NCBI RefSeq assembly: GCF_002980495.1
Contig: NZ_PVBR01000002.1
Location: 186,001-250,000 of the forward strand
Direction of reading: 5' to 3'
DNA from: Phyllobacterium phragmitis
GTDB lineage: Bacteria; Pseudomonadota; Alphaproteobacteria; Rhizobiales; Rhizobiaceae
Length of the DNA stretch: 64,000 nt
How positions within the stretch are numbered: position 1 is the first letter of the stretch; each line of letters starts with the position of its first letter. The translations under genes were made by a program, and so were the position numbers. Below are positions 17,087 to 25,608 of the stretch, one piece after another. The notes under the pieces were generated by a model. It did not search any database and had not been told where the DNA came from. It was given only the letters and a program-made list of their open reading frames with translations.

Positions 17087-17408
17087 ATTGTTCGCTCATC
17101 TCGCGGATTGGTTTCACGACGTTTTCGTCAAGCAGTTCGACGGCTGGATATTGCTCGGCTTCGTCGCCCAAACCTGTTTCAGCATGCGCTTCATGGTGCA
17201 ATGGATCGCATCAGAAAAGGCCAAGCGCAGCGTTGTGCCGGTCGCCTTCTGGTTTTTCTCGCTGATCGGCGGTGCGCTGCTTCTCGTCTACGCCATCCAG
17301 CGCCAGGACCCGGTGTTCATCGCCGGCCAGGGCATGGGCCTGTTCATCTATATCCGCAATCTCTGGCTGATCGCCAACGAGAAGAAGGCCATCACCAAGA
17401 CCGATTGA
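17079..17408 (+). CDS. LAB_N (lipid-A-disaccharide synthase N-terminal) membrane protein
   Basis: A 109-residue protein made of one LAB_N domain with about three transmembrane helices (ILLGFVAQTCFSMRFMVQWI; VAFWFFSLIGGALLLVYAI; a last helix around GMGLFIYIRNLW). The domain is named from its fusion to lipid-A-disaccharide synthase, but as a stand-alone protein it accompanies GT2 enzymes and is thought to help present lipid-linked sugars. It starts inside the end of the GT2 gene. In relatives a third gene, a GT39-type transferase, often follows; here inverted repeats follow instead. Confidence 0.85.
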   Translation: MAELFAHLADWFHDVFVKQFDGWILLGFVAQTCFSMRFMVQWIASEKAKRSVVPVAFWFFSLIGGALLLVYAIQRQDPVFIAGQGMGLFIYIRNLWLIANEKKAITKTD

Positions 17409-17440
17409 CTCTCGACGCGGTGGATCAATCCGGTCAAATT

Positions 17441-17642
17441 GCAGGGTTGCGTGCTTCTTCGCACCCCCCTCTGGCCTGCCGGCCATCTCCCCCTCAAGGG
17501 GGGAGATTAGCTATGAGGTTCGGTTTCGCCAATCACCAACGTTGCAGAATTAAGCTCCGTCATCAATGACAGCCAATCTCCCCCCTTGAGGGGGAGATGC
17601 CCGGCAGGGCAGAGGGGGGTGCGAAGAAGCACGCAACCCTGC
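17441..17642. repeat. About 70-bp inverted repeat pair with central spacer
   Basis: The left arm (from 17441, gcagggttgcgtgcttcttc, to about 17509) is the near-complement of the right arm (about 17573-17642, ending gaagaagcacgcaaccctgc). Each arm also contains an internal ccccct..agggg style stem. The spacer of about 60 bases carries no ORF. It fills the gap between the convergent LAB_N and aldo/keto reductase genes and may serve as a terminator. This is the palindromic repeat type common in rhizobial genomes. Confidence 0.85.
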
Positions 17643-17664
17643 CGGTAGATCGCTCAAATCATCC

Positions 17665-18714
17665 TCAAGATTTGCGCTCAGGCCCGGCCCGCTCCGCCGA
17701 GGCAGCCCATAGATTGACGTCGGCATCTTCGGCATAAGTGTCAATCTCGCGCAGTTCCTCCTCGGTGAAATCTGCGTTCTCGAGCGCCTTGACGCAATCG
17801 GTGATCTGTTCGGGGCGGCTGGCGCCGATCAGGGCGGAGGTGACCCGCCCGCCACGCAGCACCCAGGCGAGCGCCATTTGCGCAAGCGTCTGTCCGCGCC
17901 TTGCGGCGATATCGTTGAGCCCACGAATCCGCGCGATGGTCGCCTCGTTGATGAAATCCGTGCGGAGCGACTTGCCCTGCGCCGCGCGGCTCTCCTCGGG
18001 AATACCCCTAAGATATTTCGATGTCAGCATGCCCTGCGCCAGCGGCGTGAACGCGATCGAGCCGATGCCGAGTTCCTCGAGCGTATCGACCAGACCGTCC
18101 TCCTCGATCCAGCGATTGATCATCGAATAACTTGGCTGGTGGATTACGCAGGGCGTGCCGAGTTCCTTCAGGATCGCAGCCGCCTCACGCGTGCGCTTCG
18201 AATTATAGGAGGAGATGCCGACATAGAGCGCCCGGCCCGAACGCACGATATGGTCGAGCGCCTGCATGGTTTCCTCAAGCGGCGTCTCGGGGTCGAAACG
18301 GTGCGAATAGAAGATATCGACATAGTCGACGCCGAGCCGCTTCAGGCTCTGGTCGCAGCTGGCGATCAGATATTTCCGGCTGCCCCACTCACCATAAGGT
18401 CCGGGCCACATCAGATAGCCGGCCTTCGACGAGATGATCAACTCGTCGCGAAGCCCACGGAAATCCTCGCGCAGGATGCGGCCGAAGGCGGTTTCCGCCG
18501 AGCCGGGAGGCGGGCCGTAATTGTTGGCGAGATCGAAATGATTGATACCGAGATCGAAGGCCGTGCGGCAGAGCGTCTGCTTCAGCACGTGCGGCGTGTC
18601 GTCGCCAAAATTATGCCAAAGGCCGAGCGAGATCGCCGGCAGATGCAGGCCGCTGCGTCCGCAGCGATTGTATTTCATCGTCCCATACCGATCGGCGCGC
18701 GGTTCCCATCCCAT
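17665..18714 (-). CDS. Aldo/keto reductase, YghZ-like (L-glyceraldehyde 3-phosphate reductase type)
   Basis: A 349-residue NADPH-dependent TIM-barrel oxidoreductase. MKYNRCGRSGLHLPAISLGL, FDLANNYGPPPGSAE, and the conserved tyrosine, lysine (SSKAGY) and histidine (FYSHRFDPET) are those of the AKR14/YghZ group. Such enzymes reduce aldehydes such as L-glyceraldehyde 3-phosphate or methylglyoxal. The C-terminal SALIGASRPEQI segment binds the NADP phosphate. A sugar-isomerase gene lies upstream on the same strand, 73 bases away, so the two may form a small carbohydrate operon; the upstream gene would be transcribed first. Confidence 0.9.
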   Translation of the reverse strand: MGWEPRADRYGTMKYNRCGRSGLHLPAISLGLWHNFGDDTPHVLKQTLCRTAFDLGINHFDLANNYGPPPGSAETAFGRILREDFRGLRDELIISSKAGYLMWPGPYGEWGSRKYLIASCDQSLKRLGVDYVDIFYSHRFDPETPLEETMQALDHIVRSGRALYVGISSYNSKRTREAAAILKELGTPCVIHQPSYSMINRWIEEDGLVDTLEELGIGSIAFTPLAQGMLTSKYLRGIPEESRAAQGKSLRTDFINEATIARIRGLNDIAARRGQTLAQMALAWVLRGGRVTSALIGASRPEQITDCVKALENADFTEEELREIDTYAEDADVNLWAASAERAGPERKS

Positions 18715-18787
18715 CTCAATTCCTTTCGCGTTTCCTCAGAATAAAGAAAGCCGGCACATCGCCCAGCTTTCAGCATCAGGCCATCAG

Positions 18788-19477
18788 TCAGGCAAGCCAT
18801 TTATCGTAATCGGACACCAGAAGGTGGAGCGGGTCTACATCTTCCTCGATGGTCGAGAAACGGCCGATCTTTTCACGGAAGATATTGTCGGTGAGGTCGT
18901 CATTGACGGTCGATACCTCGCCGATGAGCACGTCGCCGCCCTCGCCCCAGAACGCATGCCAGTTGCCCGGCAGAAGCGTGACGCTCTCGCCGGGCTTGAG
19001 CTTCAAGAGCCCGCCCGCCTTGAGCGTGACCATGCGTCCGTCGCAGGCGACCGTGACATCCGTCTCCTCGTCGACGCTGCCGTCGGCAAGCGAATTGAAC
19101 AGTTCGAGCGTCAGCGTCGCGCCGCCGCGATTGATGATGTCCTCCGCCTTGACGATATGGCGGTGCATCGGCGAAAGCTGATCCTTGCGCGAGATCATGA
19201 TCTTTTCAGCGTAGAGCATGCCGGCGCCCTTCTTCAGGTCTTCGGCATTGCCGTTGCGGGTCGTGAACAGGAAGAGCCCGAGATCGGCGAATTTGCCCTG
19301 GCCGTAATCGGTGATGTCCCAGCCGAGCCGTGCATCGCGGATCGCCGCCGCATCGCTCGATGTGCGCTCCTTCATCTCTTCCGGCGACCAATAGGCGAAA
19401 GGCGGCATGACATAGCCGAAGGAGCGGATGAAAGCGTCGCTTTCGCGGATGATTTCGTTGATTTCAGAGCGTTTCAT
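18788..19477 (-). CDS. D-lyxose/D-mannose isomerase-family cupin
   Basis: A 229-residue cupin of the D-lyxose isomerase (formerly DUF1498) family. KRSEINEIIRESDAFI opens the protein, and metal ligands appear in MHRHIVKAEDIIN (His, His, Glu) with a later LPGNWHAFWGEGG histidine. The enzyme interconverts aldoses and ketoses such as lyxose/xylulose or mannose/fructose. The start at 19477 is supported by GGAGG about 9 bases upstream; a longer open frame reaching 19747 lacks coding character. It probably shares a transcript with the aldo/keto reductase. Confidence 0.87.
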   Translation of the reverse strand: MKRSEINEIIRESDAFIRSFGYVMPPFAYWSPEEMKERTSSDAAAIRDARLGWDITDYGQGKFADLGLFLFTTRNGNAEDLKKGAGMLYAEKIMISRKDQLSPMHRHIVKAEDIINRGGATLTLELFNSLADGSVDEETDVTVACDGRMVTLKAGGLLKLKPGESVTLLPGNWHAFWGEGGDVLIGEVSTVNDDLTDNIFREKIGRFSTIEEDVDPLHLLVSDYDKWLA

Positions 19478-19856
19478 AGGTCTCGTTTCCTCCCATGCGG
19501 GCACTATAGCTCCAGATGACGTTTGGTAGCCGCCTTCGCAGTCCTGTGACAATCCTAAAAGTGTGATGAATGCCACATTCACGGCAATCGTGAACCGTGT
19601 CGTCCTTACACGAAGCGGATGCTGTCCCCGCAAACGAAGTTGAAACACGGCAAAGACCACTGGGCCATCCTCGCCTGTAGCACCCATCCCGTCGGCCGGG
19701 TTGAGATCGACGCCTGAACACTCTTCTGTCAGTTGACGAAACGGCATTTCTGACGCACCTCTTCTTCCAGAAAAAAGCAGAGCAAATCAGGAATGTGGGC
19801 GGCTTTCCGGTTTTTTGGATCGAAACCGCTTTGGAAACGCGTTGCAGGAGGCTGAA
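19478..19856. other. 379-base divergent promoter region
   Basis: Separates the isomerase (minus) from pncA (plus). Minus-strand reading frames run through it but look non-coding. No clear dyad, repeat or terminator was found. Confidence 0.5.
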
Positions 19857-20453
19857 ATGGCGGAAGAAGCATTGATTTTGATCGATGTGCAGAATGATTT
19901 CTGCCCCGGCGGTGCGCTGGCCGTCGACGGCGGCGAGATCATTCCAGAGCTCAATCGCCGTGTTCAACAGTTCGAGCACGTCATCCTGACGCAGGACTGG
20001 CATCCAGCCGGCCATTCCAGCTTCGCTTCGAGCCATCCCGGCAAGAGCCCGTTCGAAACGGTGGCCATGCCCTATGGCGAGCAGAAGCTCTGGCCCGACC
20101 ACTGCATCCAGGGAAGCACCGGCGCCGATTTCCACCCGCAACTCGAGTGGACCAAAGCGGAACTGGTGGTGCGCAAGGGTTTCCGCGCGGCGATCGACAG
20201 CTATTCGGCATTTTTCGAGAACGACCACATCACCCCCACCGGGCTCGGCGGCTATCTGCGCGAGCGCAGCATCCGGCATTTGACGATTGCCGGGCTGACG
20301 ACGGATTTCTGCGTGGCCTATTCGGCGCTCGACGCGATCGGACAAGGCTTTGCCGTCACGGTGCTTCTCGAAGCGAGCCGCGGCATCGACCTCGCGGGGT
20401 CGATGGCGGAGATGATCGGCCGAATGCGCGGAGCAGGCGTCACGCTCGCCTGA
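19857..20453 (+). CDS. pncA: Nicotinamidase/pyrazinamidase
   Basis: A 198-residue isochorismatase-fold hydrolase that converts nicotinamide to nicotinate for NAD salvage. The catalytic triad is visible as D10 (LIDVQNDF), the lysine in VVRKGF and the cysteine in TTDFCVAY. TQDWHPAGHSSF carries the metal-binding Asp and His residues. The ATG at 19857 is preceded by a good GGAGG; an in-frame upstream ATG at 19815 has none. The gene stands alone ahead of a MATE exporter. Confidence 0.93.
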   Translation: MAEEALILIDVQNDFCPGGALAVDGGEIIPELNRRVQQFEHVILTQDWHPAGHSSFASSHPGKSPFETVAMPYGEQKLWPDHCIQGSTGADFHPQLEWTKAELVVRKGFRAAIDSYSAFFENDHITPTGLGGYLRERSIRHLTIAGLTTDFCVAYSALDAIGQGFAVTVLLEASRGIDLAGSMAEMIGRMRGAGVTLA

Positions 20454-20587
20454 GCCCACGCCAGCCCTAAACCGCCAGCGCTCAACGGCTTTCCATCTCC
20501 TCGGAGCAACCGCTCTTTGCGGGAACACCGTAGCCGCCGGCACCATGACTCTCCCCGTTCTTCACGGGCCTTTTCCGGTTTATTGCA

Positions 20588-21985
20588 ATGACCACCATCA
20601 CCGAAGCGCGATTGCGCAGCATCGATACTTTCTGGCATGAGGCGCGCGCCATGCTGGCGCTTGCCTGGCCGATGGTCCTGACCAATCTCGCCCAGACCGC
20701 GATGACGGCAACCGATGTGATGATGATGGGCTGGATCGGCCCCAATGCGCTCGCCGCCGGCGCACTTGGCTCCAACCTCTATTACACGCCGATGTTCTTC
20801 GGCATGGGGCTCATTCTCGCCACCTCTCCCATGCTCGCCCGGGAACTCGGGGCGAACCGCCATTCCGTGCGCGAGATAAGGCGCACCGTGCGCCAGGGCC
20901 TGTGGGTGGCGCTGTTCGTCTCCGTGCCGCTGTGGTTCATGCTCTGGCATGCCGAAGCGATCCTGCTCCTGATGGGGCAGAGGCCGGATCTCGCGCACCA
21001 GGCCGGACGCTATATGCAAACGCTGCAGTGGAGCCTTTTTCCGTTCTACGGCTATATCGTGCTGCGCTCGTTCATCTCGGCATTCGAGCGCCCCGGCTGG
21101 GCCATGATCGTGGTCACCTTCGCCGTGCCGTTCAACGCGCTGGCCAACTGGTGCCTGATGTTCGGCAAGCTCGGTTTTCCAGCACTTGGCGTTGTCGGCT
21201 CAGGACTGGCCACGACGCTTTCGAGCAGCCTGATGTTCACAGGCCTCGCGATTGTCGTGCTCAGGGAAAAACAGTTCCGCCGCTATCGGCTTTTTGGTCG
21301 GTTCTGGCGTTCCGACTGGCCGCGCTTCCGCCAGATCCTGCGGCTCGGCCTGCCTATCGCGGCGATCATCGTCTTCGAAGTCTCGGTCTTCAATGGCGCC
21401 GCCCTGCTGATGGGCCTGATCGGCGCGTCGTCGCTGGCGGCACATGCCATCGCCATCCAGATCTGTTCGTTGACCTTCATGGTACCGCTCGGCTTCGGCC
21501 AGGCGGCGACCGTCCGCGTCGGGCGCTTTCTCGGTGCCGGCAACAAGGAGGGTGTGCGCCGTGCCGGCTGGACCGCCTATGCGCTCGGCATCGGCTTCAT
21601 GATGCTGGCCGCCCTTGTGATGGTGCTCGTGCCGCGCCTTCTCATCAGCGCCTTCATCGATGTTCACGCCCCGCAGAATGCGGAGGTGATCGCCCACGCC
21701 GTCACCTTCCTGGCCTTCGCAGCACTCTTCCAGATCGCCGATGGCGCCCAGGCCGTCGGCAGCGGCATGCTGCGCGGCCTTCACGATACGACGATACCGA
21801 TGATCTATGCCGCGATCGGCTATTGGGGCATCGGCGTCCCGCTCGGCATCTATCTGGCCTTCTGGATGGGATTGAATGGCGCGGGCATATGGATGGGCCT
21901 GTTCATCGGCCTCGCCATTGTGGCCGCGCTCCTGCTCTGGCGCTGGGTCACCCGCGGGAAATGGGCGCCGGCGGAGCTGAGCTAG
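20588..21985 (+). CDS. MATE-family efflux transporter
   Basis: A 465-residue polytopic inner-membrane protein with about 12 helices in two homologous halves, typical of NorM-like MATE antiporters that expel cationic drugs or dyes with Na+ or H+ influx. LAWPMVLTNLAQTAMTATDV at the start and MVPLGFGQAATVRVGRFLGAG in the second half are family segments. The substrate cannot be predicted. It lies 134 bases after pncA with no clear terminator between, so partial co-transcription is possible. A 135-bp palindromic repeat begins directly at its 3' end. Confidence 0.92.
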   Translation: MTTITEARLRSIDTFWHEARAMLALAWPMVLTNLAQTAMTATDVMMMGWIGPNALAAGALGSNLYYTPMFFGMGLILATSPMLARELGANRHSVREIRRTVRQGLWVALFVSVPLWFMLWHAEAILLLMGQRPDLAHQAGRYMQTLQWSLFPFYGYIVLRSFISAFERPGWAMIVVTFAVPFNALANWCLMFGKLGFPALGVVGSGLATTLSSSLMFTGLAIVVLREKQFRRYRLFGRFWRSDWPRFRQILRLGLPIAAIIVFEVSVFNGAALLMGLIGASSLAAHAIAIQICSLTFMVPLGFGQAATVRVGRFLGAGNKEGVRRAGWTAYALGIGFMMLAALVMVLVPRLLISAFIDVHAPQNAEVIAHAVTFLAFAALFQIADGAQAVGSGMLRGLHDTTIPMIYAAIGYWGIGVPLGIYLAFWMGLNGAGIWMGLFIGLAIVAALLLWRWVTRGKWAPAELS

Positions 21986-22116
21986 TGGTTTGTTTCTAAC
22001 ATTTGAGTCCGATGGAATTGGACGCAAATGTGTAAAAGAAACAAACACAAACAAAAGGTTATCTAGTGGTTGGGCCGACGCTTCGCGGGAGCGAAGCGTC
22101 GGAGTCAATCCACTAG
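21982..22116. repeat. 135-bp palindromic repeat, copy 2
   Basis: Identical to 7739-7873 except for one base in the second hairpin (c for t), where this copy has the perfectly paired stem ccgacgcttcgc/gcgaagcgtcgg. The repeat overlaps the stop codon of the MATE gene: its first bases ctag include the TAG. It fills the space to the convergent DUF475 gene. Confidence 0.92.
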
Positions 22117-22136
22117 CGTAAAGGCGTAACGGACCG

Positions 22137-23201
22137 TTACCGTCCGTGCGCCTCCTCTTCCGCCTGCCATTCCGGATGAGCCCGGTTATAGCGCATGGAC
22201 GAGATCAGCGAAAACAGGATCAGCGCCGCGCCGATCAGCCCGGTGATGACTTCGGGAATGTGCACCAGTGTCTGGGCATACATGATCACGGCGAGAACGA
22301 GGATGGCGTAGAAAGCGCCATGTTCGAGATAGCGGTACTGGCCGAGCGTCTGTTTCTCGACGAGCATGATGGTCAGCGAGCGCACATAGAAAGCGCCGAT
22401 GCCAAGCCCGATGGCGATCACGAAAAGATTGGTCGAAAGCGCGAAGGCGCCGATCACGCCGTCGAAGGAAAAGCTGGCGTCGAGCACTTCGAGATAGATG
22501 AACGCGCCGAGACCGCCCTTGCGCACGGCCTCCATCTGCTCCTGCGTGGCATCGAGGATTTCACCAAGCCCCTCCACGGCGAGGAACGTCAGAAGCCCGT
22601 AGATCGCCGCGGTCAGAAACGTATCGGCCTCGGCCTCCGGCAATTGCGCGGAGAAGAACAGGATCAGCACCAGCACGATACCGATTTCCACGCCCTGCAC
22701 GGACGCGAATTTCGACATGCGGCTTTCCAGTACCTTGATCCAGTGCACCTCCTTCTCGACGTCGAAGAAATATTTCATCCCCACCATCATCAGGAAGCTC
22801 CCGCCAAAGGCGGCGATCCCCGTATGCGCTTCTCCGATGATCCGCGCATATTCGGCGGGCTGCCAGATGGCCAGGCGTATTGCCGAGATCGGATCGATCC
22901 AGGCCGCGATGGCGACGATGGCGAGCGGAAAGATGATGCGCATGCCGAAAACGGCGATGATGATGCCCCATGTCAGGAAGCGGTGCTGCCAGGCGGGCGT
23001 CATGTCGCGCAGGATGCGCGCATTGACGATGGCATTGTCGAAGGAAAGGGAAATTTCCAGGATGCCCAGCACAAGGCAGATGATGAAGACCGAAATGGCC
23101 CCTTGGATAGTGCCTGTCGTCGAATATCCAAGCCATGCTCCGAGAGCCAGGCCGATGATCGTGAAGAGGAAGGCCCAGATGAAGTAACGAAAAATGGCCA
23201 T
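22137..23201 (-). CDS. TerC-like DUF475 integral membrane protein
   Basis: A 354-residue membrane protein with about nine helices. ILEISLSFDNAIVNA near residue 48 and DASFSFDGVIGAFA later are the paired acidic membrane motifs of the TerC/YkoY superfamily, linked to tellurite resistance and to metal (manganese) export. DUF475 members are the longer branch. The start MAIFRYF is chosen because the sequence becomes family-like there; the frame is open upstream to 23384 without coding character, and the ribosome site is weak (gtgga). The transported ion is unproven. Confidence 0.82.
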   Translation of the reverse strand: MAIFRYFIWAFLFTIIGLALGAWLGYSTTGTIQGAISVFIICLVLGILEISLSFDNAIVNARILRDMTPAWQHRFLTWGIIIAVFGMRIIFPLAIVAIAAWIDPISAIRLAIWQPAEYARIIGEAHTGIAAFGGSFLMMVGMKYFFDVEKEVHWIKVLESRMSKFASVQGVEIGIVLVLILFFSAQLPEAEADTFLTAAIYGLLTFLAVEGLGEILDATQEQMEAVRKGGLGAFIYLEVLDASFSFDGVIGAFALSTNLFVIAIGLGIGAFYVRSLTIMLVEKQTLGQYRYLEHGAFYAILVLAVIMYAQTLVHIPEVITGLIGAALILFSLISSMRYNRAHPEWQAEEEAHGR

Positions 23202-23515
23202 GACAATCCACTGAAACGAAACGAAAATCCGCACATGACCCATCGGCGGTAGAAATTCCGGGGGCAAGCCTGTGGCATAACGATGAACGGCCGCACGACT
23301 GCCCCTCACGAAACCGTTACCCGCCTTATCTGGAGATGGAGCCGCGCATGAACAAGGGATGGCGGACGATTTCCGCTGCCGCATCGCTTTGCTGCCCTCG
23401 GATGCTTGGGCCGCCCCGAGGCCGCACTCGACCGCCCCGTGTCAGATTTCTGTCAGGTCCATTTTGTGTCAGGTGATGATGACTATTCGATCAATGTCCC
23501 CGCCAAATCGCGTGA
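23202..23515. other. 314-base gap, nothing convincing
   Basis: Lies between the DUF475 gene and the truncated endonuclease-like ORF. It contains two tgtcag units exactly 11 bases apart (23440-23461) and a third tgtcag nearby at 23467, but in an orientation that serves no adjacent gene. No ORF, terminator or RNA was found. Confidence 0.45.
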
Positions 23516-23755
23516 TCAGCCATATTTTTGAGCCGCTACCTTGGTGCGATCACCAAACTCGTAAATTTGGTCCAAGGACTCAACAAGCACCCGATCCTCG
23601 ATGTCACCATCGAAAAGGCCGATGTATTTTGTACCCCGATTGAAATGCATGCGAATGATCGGCTTGCGGTTGTTATCATCGAGCAGAATTGCGCAGTAAG
23701 TTTTTGCATCACGCATAGCTACACGCTTAGCGCCAACATCAATAAAATTAAACAC
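23516..23755 (-). pseudogene. C-terminal fragment of an HsdR-N-like restriction/endonuclease-type protein
   Basis: A 79-codon open frame (GTG at 23755) that corresponds to the extreme C-terminus of larger bacterial proteins annotated as restriction endonuclease or type I restriction N-terminal-like. RVAMRDAKTYCAILLDDNNR, KPIIRMHFNRGTKYIGLFD and VESLDQIYEF match their closing region. An in-frame TAA lies just upstream of the GTG, and the tRNA 3' end is only 9 bases away, so the N-terminal part is gone. It is most likely a leftover from recombination at the tRNA, though a short functional domain cannot be excluded. Confidence 0.6.
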
Positions 23756-23764
23756 TTAAGTAAA

Positions 23765-23841
23765 TGGTGGGCCCGGAGGGACTCGAACCCCCAACCAAGC
23801 GGTTATGAGCCGCCGGCTCTAACCAATTGAGCTACAGGCCC
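23765..23841 (-). tRNA. tRNA-Ile(CAT), lysidine type
   Basis: 77 bases with encoded CCA. The acceptor pairs GGGCCTG with CGGGCCC. TAGCTC opens the D arm, the anticodon loop is CTCATAA on a GGCGG/CCGC stem, and the T arm is GGGGG TTCGAGT CCCTC. The anticodon is CAT. The body resembles isoleucine tRNA read after lysidine modification, rather than elongator or initiator methionine tRNA; this isotype call is by resemblance. Confidence 0.93.
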
Positions 23842-23958
23842 CACGCGTCACTGCCCTAGCCTAAACGTCTCGCGTAAACAAGCGTTTTGCCCTATTACGC
23901 ACATATTCGCTTGCGACGCATGCGTGGTTGGGACATTTTTTCAATTGGAGCTTTCTTC

Positions 23959-24714
23959 ATGACTTGCAAGGCAACACCGGCTTTTTTCGGATCAGCGCTT
24001 TTCGCCGCCGCGCTCATCGGCGCAGCATCGCTTCCCGCCATGGCCCAGGAGAATGACATGTCCAAGCCCGTGCCGCGTATCATGGTCACCGGCGAAGGCG
24101 AGACGACGGCAGCGCCTGACATGGCTATACTCACGCTCAACGTGCTGCGCGAGGCCGATACCGCCCGCGATGCCATGACCGCCAATAACGAGGCCATGGG
24201 CAAGGTTCTCGCCGCCATGAAGGAAGCCGGCATCGAGGAGCGCGATCTCCAGACTGCCGGCGTCAATATCCAGCCGCGCTATGTCTATCCCGACGACAAG
24301 AACGGCCTGAAGGAGCCGAAGATCACCGGCTACACCGTCACCAATTCGCTCACCGTGCGGGTGCGCGATCTCGACAAGGTCGGAACCGTGCTCGACCAGT
24401 CGGTCACCCTCGGCGTCAACCAGGGCGGCGACCTGCGCTTCACCAACGACAATCCTGCCGCCACCATCAACGAGGCGCGCAAGCGCGCGATGGCGGATGC
24501 CCTCACCAAGGCGAGGACGCTGACGGATGCCGCCGGTGTCGGCCTTGGCCGCGTGATCGAGATCAGCGAGCAGTCCTTCCGCCCGCGGCCCGTCTCCTTA
24601 GCCCGCAACAAGATGATGATGGCAGAGGCACAATCCGCCGATGCGGTGCCGGTCGCGGCAGGTGAAAACACCTATAACGTGACGGTGAACGTCACTTTCG
24701 AACTGAAGCAGTAA
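23959..24714 (+). CDS. Periplasmic SIMPL-domain (DUF541) protein
   Basis: A 251-residue exported protein. The first ~32 residues form a signal peptide ([22 protein letters not shown], cleavage after AMA). The rest is a SIMPL domain beginning [20 protein letters not shown] and ending [12 protein letters not shown], a fold found in uncharacterised periplasmic and outer-membrane proteins related to the oxidative-stress protein YggE. The start at 23959 has GGAG 8 bases upstream; an earlier in-frame ATG at 23887 would hide the signal peptide. A good terminator follows. Confidence 0.88.
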   Translation: MTCKATPAFFGSALFAAALIGAASLPAMAQENDMSKPVPRIMVTGEGETTAAPDMAILTLNVLREADTARDAMTANNEAMGKVLAAMKEAGIEERDLQTAGVNIQPRYVYPDDKNGLKEPKITGYTVTNSLTVRVRDLDKVGTVLDQSVTLGVNQGGDLRFTNDNPAATINEARKRAMADALTKARTLTDAAGVGLGRVIEISEQSFRPRPVSLARNKMMMAEAQSADAVPVAAGENTYNVTVNVTFELKQ

Positions 24715-24724
24715 GCAAATCCGG

Positions 24725-24760
24725 GAAGCTGGGAATCGGTTTCCGGTTCCCAGCTTTTCT
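24725..24760 (+). terminator. Intrinsic terminator of the SIMPL gene
   Basis: Stem aagctgggaa (24726-24735) with ttcccagctt (24747-24756), 11-base loop, then tttct. It starts 11 bases after the stop codon. Confidence 0.85.
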
Positions 24761-24910
24761 CAAGCAGATTTCCACAGTATCACCGCAAATGAAAAAGGTG
24801 TCCCGTTTGCTTTCTCGGGTTCCTATCCCTCAACGGATGATCGGGCATCCGGGAGCGCGTGCGAAGACCACGTTGCGGCGATGGCCATGCCGTCGTCCAC
24901 CGCGCGGAGG

Positions 24911-25354
24911 TCAGCCGGTTCCCGTCATGTGCGCGAGGAAATCGTCCTCGGATTCCAAATCGTGGTCGAAGGCCGTGACCTTGCCGCGGACCGAGATGCC
25001 CGCCTCATGCACCGTATTCGGATCACCCGACACCAGCGGATGCCACCAATAGAGGTCCTGCCCTTCCGCAACCAGCCGATAGCCGCAGGTCTTGGGCAGC
25101 CAAGCGGATTCGTGGACGATCTCGGGCGTCAGGAAGACGCAATCCGGCACCTTTTTCCTGCGGTCCGGATAATCGGAGCACTGGCATGTATCCGCATCGA
25201 GCAGCGTGCAGGCGACACTCGTCAGGTAGATCTCGTCCGTATCCTCGTCCTGCAGCTTGTGCAGGCAGCACCGGCCGCAGCCGTCGCAAAGGCTTTCCCA
25301 TTCCTTGCGGCTGAGTTCCTCCAACGTCTTCGTCTGCCAAAATGGTCGCGTCAT
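24911..25354 (-). CDS. YcgN-family cysteine-cluster protein (UPF0260)
   Basis: A 147-residue protein of the YcgN/UPF0260 family. CDGCGRCC near residue 23 is the CxxCxxCC cluster, with later cysteines in [22 protein letters not shown] and KTCGY, which suggest a metal or iron-sulfur site. Function is unknown across the family. Length and the full cysteine set agree with relatives. Upstream is a gap of about 250 bases and then the coiled-coil gene in the other direction. Confidence 0.9.
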   Translation of the reverse strand: MTRPFWQTKTLEELSRKEWESLCDGCGRCCLHKLQDEDTDEIYLTSVACTLLDADTCQCSDYPDRRKKVPDCVFLTPEIVHESAWLPKTCGYRLVAEGQDLYWWHPLVSGDPNTVHEAGISVRGKVTAFDHDLESEDDFLAHMTGTG

Positions 25355-25608
25355 GCCGGCGAGATACAGCGATAGGGCCCCTTCGTCCAGTCAAGATGAC
25401 CTGGGGATGAACGGATGTTTCATCAACGGGACAGATTTGACCGGCAAAGATGGCACCATCTTGCCCAGGTACCGGAACGGAACAAAGTACAGTCATATTC
25501 GTTTGTCAGGCCCTGGCATCAATGAGAATAAAAAACGAGAATCACGGAATGCACACCGCATGCAGTTCGAGCACAGCCGCCCGCCTCTGAAAGTCCAAGG
25601 AAAATCCG

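Noticed and set aside
22146-23252. 368-codon plus-strand frame opposite the DUF475 gene
   Set aside because: Rich in His/Asp/Glu as expected from antisense of membrane helices; not a real gene.
23440-23472. Second PHO-box-like run of tgtcag units
   Set aside because: Only two units have 11-bp spacing, the third is displaced, and no gene starts downstream in that orientation.
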